From contig OZ037931.1 of assembly GCA_964035575.1 (NCBI GenBank), forward strand, positions 71,567 to 135,566: a DNA stretch of 64,000 bases, in the 5' to 3' direction. A model generated the notes under the pieces. That model was given only the letters and a program-made list of their open reading frames with translations, was not told the origin of the DNA and made no database searches. Positions within the stretch are counted from its first letter, which is position 1. The number at the start of each line of letters is the position of its first letter. A program made the translations under genes and the position numbers. This document shows, piece after piece, positions 39,888-49,989 of the stretch. Origin of the DNA: Rhynchopus sp. YZ270_cl-10 (lineage: Eukaryota; Euglenozoa; Diplonemea; Diplonemida; Diplonemidae).

Positions 39888-41798
39888 ATGACAAAGCGTG
39901 GATATGACTCGATGAACCTGGGAGGAGGTGACGACTTCTCCGGGATGATGCAGCAGCCGAACAAGAAAGCCCGCACGGAGGACTCGGCACGCAACGTCAT
40001 GGTCAACTACATGCCCAAATCCTTCACGGAGGACAAGATGCGCCAGCTGTTCAGCCAGTTCGGCGAGATTGAGTCGTGCAACCTCATGACAGAGGCCGGT
40101 ACTGGACAGTCTAAATGCTTCGGGTTTGTCAAGTTTGTCACCATTGAGGGCGCAAACGCTGCGATTGAGGGACTCCACGGGTTCAAGGTCGAGGGCAAGA
40201 CGCTTCGTGTTGCACACGGTATGCAGTTTGATTTTTTGATTTTTTGATTTTTGAAAACTTGGTTGTATTAGTGTAGACACCCGAGGATGAACTCCACTAT
40301 ATATTTTTTTCAACCTCTCAGAGGTGATGCAACAACTCAACCTTTTAAGCTGATTGAGACTACCTTTCAAGGATTTGTTTCACCCAATCTTCCCCTTTTT
40401 TTTCAGGACAAAAGCAGAAAAAGGATGTGTTCTTTTCTGGATTCGGAGTAGGCTTCAGTGACAACGACCTGCGGGTGCTTGCGTCCACCTATGGGACTGT
40501 TGAGGATGCGACTGTGCTGGACCCTGCCAAGCACCCTAAGGGTGTCGGCTTCGTGCGCTTCGCGACCCCCGAGGAGGCGACGAGGTGTATCAGCACCTTG
40601 GATGGGTTTGAGTTTGGGCAGGGCTCGACGCTGTCGACGCTTGTTGTGAAGTACCCACGCAGCAAGGAGGACGAGAAGCAGGAGAAGCAGCAGCAGATGC
40701 GCAACCGCCAGATGGGTGGCCGTGGTGGCATGCCCGCCATGAACAACAACATGATGGCCAACATGGGGAACATGATGGGCAACATGGGCAACCTCGCACC
40801 CGAGCAGATGCAGTTCCTCCAGATGTTCAACCTCATGCAGCAAGGCGGCATGGGCGGCATGGGTGGCATGGGTGGCATGGGCAACATGATGGGAATGATG
40901 GGCAACAACATGAACCCCATGATGGGTGGTGGTGGTGGCCACATGGGTGGTGGACGTACTGGAGGTGGTGGTCCGCCCACCAGCTCCGGAGGTGTGGCAA
41001 CAGAGCACATCCTTTTCGTGCTTGGGTTCACAGAGGCGACGGAGGAGGAGGCGCGTCCACTGTTCGACCAGTTCGGGGCCTGCAAGGTATGTGTCCAGGG
41101 CATGGAGGGGTTTTGTTTCACCCCAAAGTTTTTGGTCTAGTTGTGCGATTTTGTTTTGATTTTTGTAATGTTTGTTATGGGTTCATCTCGATTCATATGG
41201 ATCATTGCCAATATAGGCAGAGACTACGATTGACTTGAAATGCCCTCCGTATCCATGCAGAGGGGTCTGGAATGGAGGGAGTTTCCTCATCTCCAATTCT
41301 CGAAATGGATGTATGACTGAATGTTCTGTCATGATAGGGCTTTTTTTTTTTTTTGTATTTCAAGTCAACATTGTCTCTGCCTATATTGGCAATGATGGCC
41401 CATTCCACGCCATACATATTGGCAATGCTTCACTCTCATTAATTACCTACATTTGCTTTCAAACAAATTCACACATTATAGGGGTATATGCCGTCAGCCA
41501 ATGGTTTACAATTGGCGTGAGTGAAACCACAAATAAAGCCACAAACCAAGGCAGTATTTACTTCAGCGTCGTGTATATTCCGACTGATAGGGATAGTCAC
41601 GTTTTGTAATTTAGTTATTATTAACCATGTAACACATTCCTTCCACAGTACGATATCCCGCACGGTGCCAACAGACGTCCCCGGAACTATTGTTTCATCC
41701 ACTTCCCCTCCGCCCAGCAGGCATCCAGCGCTGTGCAGAAGGTGAACGACCATCAGCTCCCGAACGGCAAGAAGCTTCAGGTGAGCTTCAAGAAATAG
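39888..41798 (+). CDS. ELAV/Hu-like RNA-binding protein with three RRMs, three exons
   Basis: Such proteins bind U-rich or AU-rich RNA and control splicing, stability or translation. Exons are 39888-40218, 40407-41086 and 41649-41798, with introns GTATGC...CAG (phase 1) and GTATGT...CAG (phase 0). The product is 386 residues. RRM1 (about 36-112) has the RNP2-like VMVNYMP and the RNP1-like KCFGFVKF; FGEIESCNLM and the TGQS turn are close to ELAV RRM1. RRM2 is at about 117-195, with RNP1 KGVGFVRF. A Gly/Met/Asn-rich linker with GGMGGM repeats spans about 205-305. RRM3 follows, with ILFVLGF and NYCFIHF, and ends KLQVSFKK. Intron 1 carries a 47-bp repeat and intron 2 a 196-bp fold-back. The acceptor CAG lies 34 nt before the ATG. 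Confidence 0.92.
40253..40299. repeat. 47-bp repeat in ELAV-like intron 1
   Basis: It begins GAAAACTTGGTTG and ends ATGAACTCCACTA. All 47 bases are identical to 47746-47792, where the same unit sits inside a MITE. The inner part starts TAGTG and ends CACTA on the opposite strand, so a short stem is possible. Confidence 0.85.
41201..41396. mobile_element. Fold-back element in ELAV-like intron 2
   Basis: The left arm begins ATCATTGCCAATATAGGCAG and runs to GACTTGAAAT (about 41238). The right arm, 41352-41396, is its near-perfect complement. The right arm's TATTTCAAGTCAA equals the 3' tail of motif 1. The centre carries CGAAATGGATGTATG, like the 5' start of motif 1. It may be a rearranged motif-1 element. 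Confidence 0.75.
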
Positions 41799-42364
41799 TA
41801 AAACAAAAACAAAAATTTTTTTTTCTCACTTTCGGTTGATTATTGGTGAAAAATAAAAGCCCGCCTCTTGGTGGGGTATCGATGCAAAAAAGTGTCGATG
41901 CAACAGCGCAAACGATGCGGAATAAGTAAAGCAAAACACGCAGAGAGATTGTCCCGAAATGACCCCGGGGAGGAAACAGAAGTATGGGATGGCAGAGCAA
42001 GTAACGTTTTTTTTTCCCCTCCTCTTTTGTAGCCACTTTTAGCAATGGCAGGGTATCTGTTGACTCTTGTGTTCAGCAGATTGCGAGATGTGCAGTACAT
42101 TCAACTTCAGTTAAATTGTGATGTACAGGTTTCGTGGATCCTACGGTATTCTTGCAACTTCCCTTAGAAGGAAGAAGGAACACAAGGAAAGAAATATAAA
42201 CGAATGTTACAAAAAAACTACACTATTCCAGCAATTTGTCCAGATTTTTTTATAAAAAAAATGAACAAGATAAAACAATAAGCTCGCGTTTCTTTTGGTC
42301 CGCGTTCCTACAGAATACCGATGATGTGTGTTGTAACTCTCATTTTAACTTTTTTTTTTTTTAT

Positions 42365-42650
42365 ACCACGCGTGAAAAACGTTTTATGGTCGTAACTGGC
42401 CTAAAAAGTGAGTGAAATAAGATTCGTTTTATTTCACGCAAATTGCACTAGGGTAACCCGGAGAGTGAAATAAAATATCACGGAGTGAAAAAAAAAAAAT
42501 TGCCTGCAAAATGCCTTTGCAAATAAAATATTTTTTTTTTCACGCTGTTTTTGTTCGTAATTTTACCCCAAAAAGCGTGAAAGTGAAAAGTGGGTGCTAG
42601 GCTCAACGCTTAGGCCAGTTACGACCATAAATACGTTTTTCACTTGTGGA
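42365..42650. mobile_element. Fold-back element, 286 bp
   Basis: The left arm (42365-42403) runs from ACCACGCGTGAAAAACG through TTATGGTCGTAACTGGCC. The right arm (42612-42650) is its complement with few changes. The interior is AT-rich with repeated GTGAAATAA strings and has no coding capacity. Confidence 0.75.
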
Positions 42651-42665
42651 ATAAAATTACATATT

Positions 42666-42805
42666 GAGTGAAATAAGAACATTTTCTTGCACTTGCCACT
42701 AAAAAGGCACCCTCGTGACTCTTATTCCCCTCGCTTCGCTCGGGAAATAACGCACTCGGGCACCTTTTTAGTGGCGCGTGAAATAAAATAGTTCTTATTT
42801 CACTC
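42666..42805. mobile_element. Palindromic element, 140 bp
   Basis: The ends are GAGTGAAATAAGAAC and its exact complement. Inner arms GCCACTAAAAAGG also pair. A TCGCTTCGCTCGG hairpin lies near the centre (about 42729). It starts 16 bases after the previous fold-back and shares its GTGAAATAA strings. Confidence 0.75.
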
Positions 42806-43112
42806 GAATAAATAGTTATTTTTTTGTTTCCGTGCCAAAAAAAAAGTGAAAACAATCGTTTTTTGGGTCTTAAGGGGGGAGAGGGGAACACAAGAAAACA
42901 GAAACCCAGTAATAAAAAAGGGGGAGTCTTTTTTTGGTAAATTTTATGTGCCTTTTTTTTATTGTCGTTTTGCTACCGTGTTCTGTTTTTAATGAATTTG
43001 ATTATTTGATTCTTCTTCTTCGATCGACCGTTTTTCGCCTCCATTCTTTTCTTGCTTAAGTGTGCACACACATTTCTCATTTGTGCAAAAAAACGATGAT
43101 TTCCATGATTTC

Positions 43113-43228
43113 CGGGCGGATATGGGCGCCTTTTTTGCCCATATCCGCCCATATGGGCAATATGGGCGCCCATATTGCCCATATCCTGTTTTTTGGGGTG
43201 CCCATATTAGCAGCTGCCCATATGGGCG
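43113..43228. repeat. CCCATAT/ATATGGG palindrome cluster
   Basis: GGGCGGATATGGGCGCC meets its complement, then CCCATATGGGCAATATGGGC and further CCCATAT units follow. The cluster can fold in several alternative ways. No flanking duplication was found. Confidence 0.7.
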
Positions 43229-43697
43229 TTCCATCTTTTATTGCTCGTTTTCGTTCGTTCCCTTGGCTTCTAGTATCTTCTGACGTTCTCTTAGCTTCTC
43301 TTGCTTCGCCCGTTCTTGACCCTCTGCTCATTTTTTTGTTCATATTTTGTTGATATTTTATTTTTTTGTATTTTTTTTATTCCACCTTTTCATCCATTTA
43401 CATCTTATGCTGATATATTTATGTTTTTTTGTTGTTTTTTTTTTGTATTTTATTTCTCAAAAAAATGATATCCCTTTTTTTCTTTGTAATTCCTTAAAAT
43501 CAAAATCCGCCTAAAATCACGACTTTAGGATCTTCTCTTCCAGCCCTTTTTCTTCCGATTCTCTCGTCTTCTTCCTCTTCCGCTGCTCTTCCTTATACTA
43601 TACTCTACCTTTTTTACAAAAAAACACTTCAACAGAATTGTCCTTTTTTTTTTTCATGTATTTTTGAGTACACAGTAAGGAAGTATACAAAAGGAGG

Positions 43698-45502
43698 ATG
43701 AAAGACATAAATATCAACATCTTTGATGACTGCAACAAACTGCTCTTCCATCAGAGCAACAGCAACGGCAGGCATGTGTCCTCAACGCTTCTCAACCCTT
43801 TGGAAACTGTGCGCACGCTCTTCAAGCAGCACGGCATGCGGCTTGACTCTACAGAGGGAAGCTTCGACACCGGAAAGAAAACTGTCTTCAGACATTACCC
43901 TTACAACAAGGTGAGCATCGTGTTTGTCATTCTCGACTGGGAGAAAGGGAGGGCGCCTGCCGATGAGAAGGCGTGCAAAGGGTTGATCGAAGTGGTCTAT
44001 TATTTGCTTATTATGTTTGGCGGCCAGGACACAGACTTTTGTACAAGCGACCAGGTGAAGTCGTTGAAGATAGGGGAGGTGTTCCGGGAGGTGCGGGGTA
44101 TTGTGGGGCATTTGTTGGATTCGTTTCCTGATTTGGATGGCGCGCCGTTGTCGTTGGTGACGCAGGCACCGCGGGTGGCCAGGTTGTCACGCCCTGTGGG
44201 GTCAAAGTTCAAATCGTTCTTCCAAAGCTGTGAGGGGCAAGATGACATCGTCGCTGCTGCCGTGTTCAACGGCTCCACCACCCTTGCGATGTCGCACAGC
44301 TACAGAGCGCAAAGCGGGATGAGCGGTGTGCTCCTCCGCTTTGCCCTCCCCCTCGCCCTCTCCCAGCAGCCCCTCGCCACCATGCGTGACATGCCCTTCT
44401 TCGGCCTCCCAGAAGGCCAGCTACGCGCCTCAACACTCCTCCTAAAAGACGACGTACGCTTGGTTTTGATCACTCAAGTCGACGGGCCCAGTATGCTCTT
44501 ATGTTTGACTAAAATATCCTCAAAATATCCAAGTGGAGGTTGTGCCATCATCCCCTTATGTAATTATGCACAGCTGAATGCTGATGGTGGTTGTGGAGGT
44601 GGCTTCGCGAGGCTGCGGAACATCGTTTTAACTTTTTTCTCTATTGCGAGCACTAATTGCAGACATCCCTTACTCACGCACCCCATTTGGGGGCCATATT
44701 CTGCAAGAATTACCGCTATTATGGTGTGGTGGAAAGGGGGTGCTATTTTTGTGCTATTTTTGTGCTATTTTTGTGCTATTTTTGTGCTATTTTTGTGCTA
44801 TTTTCTGCTATTTTGGGTCGTCAGCCACACCATATTAGTTATCAAACACACCCTCAACCACCACCTCACCCCCTCACAGGCGTCGAAGAGCTAGCAGCCA
44901 TCCTGCAGAAGAGAGGCCTCCTCGCACAACTGGCCGCCGCTGTAGAGGGGTACCTGACATGCTCTGGGTTTGAGGCAAAGCAGGTATTCGCCCTCCCACG
45001 GGAGGTGCGTGAGGCGTGCGTGACGTATTTACCTAGTGTGGATGAGATGTATTTGGAGAAGGACGGGGGTGGCGAGGATTGGTGGACATGCGGACGACGG
45101 GACCACGTGGATGTGGGGGACGACGAGACGCGGTCGCATGGTGCACGGATGCCGTACTTCACTTTCCGTGCGGAGGGGGTGCAGGACTGCCATGGGGCCT
45201 TGTACGCGACAGCACTGTCGCACGTTGCGGACCTTTTAACCCTACCGGTGCCTGCACACTTTGGCTCCCCTGTCTCGCTCACCTCAGGCCACCTCATGTC
45301 GCGTGACGGCCTCCTCTGCCTCTGGTCTGCTGAACAAGAAACCGCTGCCGCCTGGGGCCCCGGCGCACCACCCACCCGCATCACCCTCACCCTCTTCCAA
45401 CGCTCTGCCTCGGCCAACGTCTCCGCCGCAACAAAGCGGCACAACGAAGTTCTAGCTACGCTCGCCAAACACAAAAAGGCGCTGCGCGATACACTATCCT
45501 AG
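43698..45502 (+). CDS. FUZ: Fuzzy (FUZ)/MON1-type longin protein, two exons
   Basis: Fuzzy is a CPLANE subunit needed for intraflagellar transport and ciliogenesis; MON1 is its relative in endosomal Rab7 activation. Exons are 43698-44490 and 44880-45502, joined by a GTATGC...CAG phase-1 intron. The product is 471 residues against about 420 in animal FUZ. Longin-like features appear in family order: an N-terminal strand with LLFHQS and a hydrophobic KVSIVFVILD strand; a helix near residues 90-105; LVTQ-x-PRVARLSRP; DIVAAAVFNG; RDMPFFGLPEG like the RDYPVYLP of FUZ; and RLVLITQ. The intron divides the second longin segment. FUZ fits slightly better by eye than MON1, CCZ1 or HPS4. The intron contains a 111-bp MITE. 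Confidence 0.65.
44722..44832. mobile_element. TGGTG-type MITE inside the Fuzzy-like intron
   Basis: The termini are TGGTGTGG and CAGCCACACCA. Both sides are flanked by TA, which suits a TA target duplication. The interior repeats TTTTTGTGCTA about five times. It lies 47 bases before the intron's acceptor. Confidence 0.8.
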
Positions 45503-45640
45503 AGGGCGGCAATGTGCAATGTAGAACCATAGAGTAATAGAAAGATATTTGCTTTTTGTATGGGAATGTAATGGGATGGAATGGGCTGGGGGAGCGAAAC
45601 TACATGTGACAGATTTACACAAAAAGAAAAAAAATAAACA

Positions 45641-46816
45641 ATGTCTTTTGTGGATATATCTTCGTTTGGGAAGAAGTTCTCTGTAGCAGTGTCGGTGTGC
45701 ATGTGGGCGATTGTGCTGTACTTCATTATAAAGCTTTCCACTGAGTACCACGATGGTGGTAGAGACGATAAATCGGCGATTTCGCATACTAACTTTCCGA
45801 CGATCCCGCTTCCGTACACAGCGTTGTTTGGGGAGGTGGGTCAATACTGTGAATGGCGGCCGATCGCTTGTCAGTATGTAGCATTTCGGAAACAGGCAGG
45901 CGCAGATACCGCGAATCCTAACTGCAGTGATATATTTGAGGAGGCAACCTTCGACTTCCTAGGGGAGCCTGTGAACATGATCCTCATGAACGCGTCCCGA
46001 TTCCGTTCAACATTCAAAAGCCAAGTGGACAGAGTCACCTACTCCTTTGCGCTTGTCGAGAAGGACAACATGCCAGCATATCTGCGCACCCTGCAACCCA
46101 CATACATCCGGAACTATCGGGCTGTCGGTGATGTGCTGAGTTGCAACGCATCGACAGACGCAGGGAACATCGCAAGCTTGCTTCCCATAGGCGATGCACG
46201 TCTTGTGTCCAAGATTGTGAGTGGACACGCAAGCATACAAGACTTTGGTGCATTTATCCCGATTGCGAAGAACAACTACGCATCGATTTCCTTCAAACTC
46301 AGCCAAGAGAAGTTCATCAACGGCACCATACAAAACACATCCCTTTTCAACGCAATGCAGTTTGCGGTCCCTGCGGACCTACGCACCCCAAACGTGACTA
46401 CGATTGAAATTGCATTAGGGCCAGAAACCTTCACAGTGAGTCGCGTGACACACACGAAGGGGGTGACTCTTATTACTTTGTTGGGTAACATTTTTGGTTG
46501 GGTTGGGGTGTTTACTGGTGCACATGTACAGGGGTTGATTCTGCTGGTGTACAGCTTGCTTGAGAGCAGGAGGCTGACGACGTCGGAAAGGGACGAAGAA
46601 CTTCTGCAGGAACAGACGCAGGTTGATAAGCTTGAGGAGGAGGTGGGGCAGTTGCGTGTACTTGTGAAGGACATCGCACCACAGGACAGGACACCACAGG
46701 ACGTGGGCTACATACCACCTGTGGAACTCAACCCCATGCATGCTGTCACTGTGGACACTGCCAGACCTACATTCATAAATTGCGGCAAAAGTAGCAACTT
46801 CATGCAGCAAGTCTAG
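45641..46816 (+). CDS. Two-pass membrane protein family, member 1 (391 residues)
   Basis: The function is not known. A short N-terminus leads into TM1 at about residues 13-31. An ectodomain of about 245 residues follows, with the pair C70-x-W-x4-C77 (YCEWRPIAC), further Cys residues, and six N-glycosylation sequons. TM2 (about 282-308) is Gly-rich: LLGNIFGWVGVFTG and GLILLVY. A tail of about 80 residues has a short coiled coil near LEEEVGQLRVLV. No signal peptide is seen, so both ends should be cytosolic. The layout resembles P2X and DEG/ENaC channel subunits, but no diagnostic motif was found. An AG acceptor lies 28 nt before the ATG. Members 2 and 3 follow in the same direction. Confidence 0.85.
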   Translation: MSFVDISSFGKKFSVAVSVCMWAIVLYFIIKLSTEYHDGGRDDKSAISHTNFPTIPLPYTALFGEVGQYCEWRPIACQYVAFRKQAGADTANPNCSDIFEEATFDFLGEPVNMILMNASRFRSTFKSQVDRVTYSFALVEKDNMPAYLRTLQPTYIRNYRAVGDVLSCNASTDAGNIASLLPIGDARLVSKIVSGHASIQDFGAFIPIAKNNYASISFKLSQEKFINGTIQNTSLFNAMQFAVPADLRTPNVTTIEIALGPETFTVSRVTHTKGVTLITLLGNIFGWVGVFTGAHVQGLILLVYSLLESRRLTTSERDEELLQEQTQVDKLEEEVGQLRVLVKDIAPQDRTPQDVGYIPPVELNPMHAVTVDTARPTFINCGKSSNFMQQV

Positions 46817-47683
46817 ACACCCGTTGCTGTAGATGTGACTGTGCCTAGTCCTATGCCGGTCATTGCCTTGAAGCCATGAAGTATTATTTTTTTTTGTCAG
46901 AACTTCCTCTCCCCCACTTCCAGAATTCCCGAGGTTCGCATCTCAAACGAGCAACCGGTACTGTTGTCCGGGCCCGCAGCCTTTTCTTTTTCCCTCTTTT
47001 TGCGAAGGCTTTTGCTCTGTTGGCCTTTTTTTTTGGCTGGTACCGTAAGGGCTAGTCTTCTGGTGAGTGTTACTTCATTTCTATACTATACTATTCGATT
47101 TTATTCCGGTTTGAAATTATTTGTATTTTTTTTTTTTTTTGTTTTTCTCAATCTTCTAGCTTTTTTGGACGTTTGTCCTTCCCTCCAATACCTTTTGATT
47201 TGCTACGATGTTCTGTTGTGCGTGTCTGGATCCTACGTACGTACGATCCCTGGTACCCGCCACAAAGCAATTGTTTGCAGTGTTACATCCCACATTCTTT
47301 TGCATGCCTGTGTTGACGGCTGCACACAATAACTCCACTGCCTTTTTTTGTGCGAAGTGTCTGCAGCTTGCCGTGGCGTCATCATGAATTTAGTTCGGGA
47401 GTCGGCTAAATACGAGAGGTGGGTTGACGTCAGGAAAATTCACCTGTAGTGTCTGCAGCTGCTCAGAGGGTGTTTTTATCTTTTTTTCCCATTGCCCCTT
47501 TGGGGCGGTTCGTTTCATGTTTATTTCGGAGATGTCTGCGTGAAGTGCATCTTTCAAATGCTCTTTGAGAAGGTGACAGAAGGTTTCGACTTCTTGTAAA
47601 CTTTTATTGGAATAGTCAGTTATACCCCACCCTTCTGAAATGTTCAGATTTTCCCTAAAAAATAACTTCAGATATACCTTAAA

Positions 47684-47828
47684 TGGTGTGGCTGAAGGGG
47701 GGCTGATTCGCACTTCTTGTGCATTTTTTTTTTTTTTTTTTTTTTGAAAACTTGGTTGTATTAGTGTAGACACCCGAGGATGAACTCCACTAATTTTTTT
47801 TTTTGCGCCTCCTCATTCAGCCGCACCA
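47684..47828. mobile_element. TGGTG-type MITE with internal 47-bp repeat
   Basis: The termini are TGGTGTGGCTGAA and TTCAGCCGCACCA. Near the left end is GATTCGCACTTCTTGTGCA, also found as its complement in the member at 50673. A long T-run and then the 47-bp repeat occupy the middle. Confidence 0.8.
47746..47792. repeat. 47-bp repeat, second copy
   Basis: It is identical over all 47 bases to 40253-40299 in the ELAV-like intron. Both copies lie between a T-run on the left and a T-rich stretch on the right. Confidence 0.85.
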
Positions 47829-48140
47829 CTAAACTAAAATAGAGGATAACTGGTCGTATCTGAACTTATTTTTTGGGTATATCTGATCATTGCACAAAAA
47901 GGGGTAGGGTATAGCTGACTATTCCCCACTTTTATTTCTTTTTTGTTTTCGTTATGGTTCGTGGTCGACTGTTGCTATGTAGTATGAAGCTTGGTCTTTC
48001 GCTTAGCTTGCACATCACCCAGCATGCATTAGTGTTGCTGGTCGTAAAAAAAAAAACTACTGTACGTCACACCCTATTTTTTTGTTTTTCAAAAAAAAGC
48101 AACTCAAACTAAAAACCCTACAGTTTTTGCACACAGAACC

Positions 48141-49319
48141 ATGTCTTTTGTGGACATATCCACGTTTGGGAAGAAGTTCTCCGTGCTGGTGTCCCTCTGC
48201 ATGTGGGCGATTGTGCTGTACTTCATTATAAAGCTTTCCACTGAGTACCATGATAGTGGGAGATACGATAAGTCTTCGGTGACGCAGACGAGCTTTCCGA
48301 CGATCCCGCTGCCGTACACAGCGCTGTTTGGGGAGGTGGGTCTGTACTGTGAATGGCGGCCGATTAATTGTCAGTATCTACCATTTCGCAAAGAGGCGGG
48401 TGCAGACACCGCGAATACCGACTGCAATGGGATCTTTGAGGAAACAACCTTCGACTACCTGGGTGAGGATCTGGATGTTCAGTTGATGAATGCATCGCGA
48501 TTTCCAATTTCATTTAAAAGCCAAGTGGACAGAGTGACCTTCTCCTTTGCGCTTGTCGAGAAGGACAACATGCCAGCATATCTGCGCACCACACCACCAC
48601 TGAAAGTGGAAAACTATTTCGCTGTCGGGGATATCAATAACTGCCACAACGCTTCAGGGTACGGTACTGACGGATACATTGCAATCTTGCTTCCCATCGG
48701 CGGGGACGACCAGCTCAACAAACTGATAGGCTACCACGCAAGCATACGAGACTTTGGTTCACCGATATACATCGCAAAGAACAACTACGCCTCGATTTCA
48801 TTCAAACTCAGCCAAGAGAAGTTCATCAACGGCACCATACAAAACACATCCCTTTTCAACGCAATGCAGTTTGGTATCCCTGCTGACCTGCGGATCCCAA
48901 ACGTGACAACGATCGAAGTCGCATTAGGTCCAGAAACCTTCACAGTGAGTCGCGTGACACACACGAAGGGGGTAACGCTCATTGCTTTGTTGGGTAGTAT
49001 CTTTGGTTGGGTTGGGGTGTTTCCTGGTGCGTCAGTGCAGGGGTTGATTCTGCTTGTATACGGCTTGATTGAGAGCAGGAGGCTGACGAGGAAGTCAGAG
49101 GAGGACGCTCTGTTGTGCGATGATAAGTCTCGTGTACAAAACCTTGAGGAGGAGGTGAAGGAGTTGCGTGTGCTTGTCAGAGACATGCGAACGCCGTACG
49201 TTGGTGTGCCGGCTTCGGCCGGCAAAAACCCTATGCAGGCTGGCACAATGGAGGCACCCGCGCCGACATTTGCTGGTAATGGCTATGGGTCTGGGAAGGG
49301 TGGGCTAGGTAGGCTGTAG
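48141..49319 (+). CDS. Two-pass membrane protein family, member 2 (392 residues)
   Basis: It has the same architecture as member 1 and a nearly identical start, MSFVDIS-FGKKFS. YCEWRPINC supplies the conserved Cys pair. The central ectodomain (about residues 150-200) differs from members 1 and 3 and adds a Gly/Tyr-rich insertion. From the MQFGIPADLRIPNVT segment onward it is close to member 3, including GSIFGWVGVFPGASVQG in TM2 and the RKSEEDALLCD tail with coiled coil. The function is unknown. The ATG follows acceptor-like CAGs at 48123 and 48136. Confidence 0.85.
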   Translation: MSFVDISTFGKKFSVLVSLCMWAIVLYFIIKLSTEYHDSGRYDKSSVTQTSFPTIPLPYTALFGEVGLYCEWRPINCQYLPFRKEAGADTANTDCNGIFEETTFDYLGEDLDVQLMNASRFPISFKSQVDRVTFSFALVEKDNMPAYLRTTPPLKVENYFAVGDINNCHNASGYGTDGYIAILLPIGGDDQLNKLIGYHASIRDFGSPIYIAKNNYASISFKLSQEKFINGTIQNTSLFNAMQFGIPADLRIPNVTTIEVALGPETFTVSRVTHTKGVTLIALLGSIFGWVGVFPGASVQGLILLVYGLIESRRLTRKSEEDALLCDDKSRVQNLEEEVKELRVLVRDMRTPYVGVPASAGKNPMQAGTMEAPAPTFAGNGYGSGKGGLGRL

Positions 49320-49883
49320 ATGATCCGTTCTACCACAGCCTCTCCTGAAGCACTACTATTCACTACGATTTCTCCTCAGAGGCGATCTTTCGCATTTAAT
49401 GTCCTTTTTGCGAATCAAAACCCTGTGGACAGTGTGTATTATTCTGTTTTTTCTGCAGATCTGTCTCAAGGTTGGTCAAAAATATCATTTCCCGTTTGCT
49501 CTGTTCGTCCCTTACCTATTCACAACGTTGCAAGCAAATTGTGTGTGCTGAAAGCAGTCCTTTTTGTGGTGTACAAAAGAAGTACAAAAAACGGTACGTT
49601 ACATTTTGTTATTCAGCTACACCAAACCATTCGTTTTTTTTTCCCTTTTGTTTTAAATTGGAGACGTTCCCTCGCTTTGTAGTGCTGTGGTAGATGCAGC
49701 TCCACGAGGAAAGCCAGATATCCGTGATATCTGTGGTGCCATTTCTCCCCTTTAAAATGTTGCTGCTCATTTCCATATTTTTTTTTTCTTCTTCCTCGCT
49801 TCACTCAATTCTCGCTAGCTTTTAAGTACCCTTCCCTCCCCAATGCCTGTTTTTCAAGATCTTCCGTTTGGTGGTCTTTTTTT

Positions 49884-49960
49884 AGTTGGGTGTCCACCCC
49901 GGTGCCGGTCATGTACCAAAGTACACTGTTCACGAGAGGGCTTTTGTATTTCAACTCTAC
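49884..49960 (+). repeat. Motif-1 dispersed repeat
   Basis: The order is GTTGGGTGTCCACCCC, GGTCATGTACCAAAG, ACACTGTTCACGAGAGGG and TTTTGTATTTCAA. It is very close to the copy at 36358. Confidence 0.8.
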
Positions 49961-49989
49961 TTTTTTTTGATAAAACAACTTGTTGTCAA

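Larger units (their letters stand above)
41799..43697. other. Spacer rich in inverted repeats before the Fuzzy-like gene
   Basis: No gene is seen in 1.9 kb. AATAAA-like strings at about 41850 suit the 3' end of the ELAV-like gene. Three palindromic elements occupy 42365-42650, 42666-42805 and 43113-43228. A short CACTATTCCAGCAATTTGTC at 42221-42240 recurs in other spacers. Acceptor-like AGs precede the next ATG at 43635 and 43675. Confidence 0.6.
47609..47935. mobile_element. Outer fold-back element split by a MITE
   Basis: The left arm begins GGAATAGTCAGTTATACCCC and contains AATAACTTCAGATATACC. The right arm carries the complements, ending GGTATAGCTGACTATTCC. The MITE at 47684-47828 sits between the two arms, so this outer element is the oldest layer. 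Confidence 0.7.
46817..48140. other. Spacer between membrane-protein members 1 and 2
   Basis: No gene is supported. A + strand open frame at about 46964-47332 is hydrophobic because of T-runs and is rejected. A minus-strand frame (about 47390-47690) has mixed composition and might be a relic of a mobile element. The three-layer nested element occupies 47609-47935. Confidence 0.55.

Noticed and set aside
39423-40370. 315-codon minus-strand open frame
   Set aside because: It crosses the ELAV-like first exon and intron in antisense and includes translated repeats.
46964-47332. Small hydrophobic membrane protein
   Set aside because: Its hydrophobicity comes from long T-runs read as Phe; no homologous pattern or conserved start.
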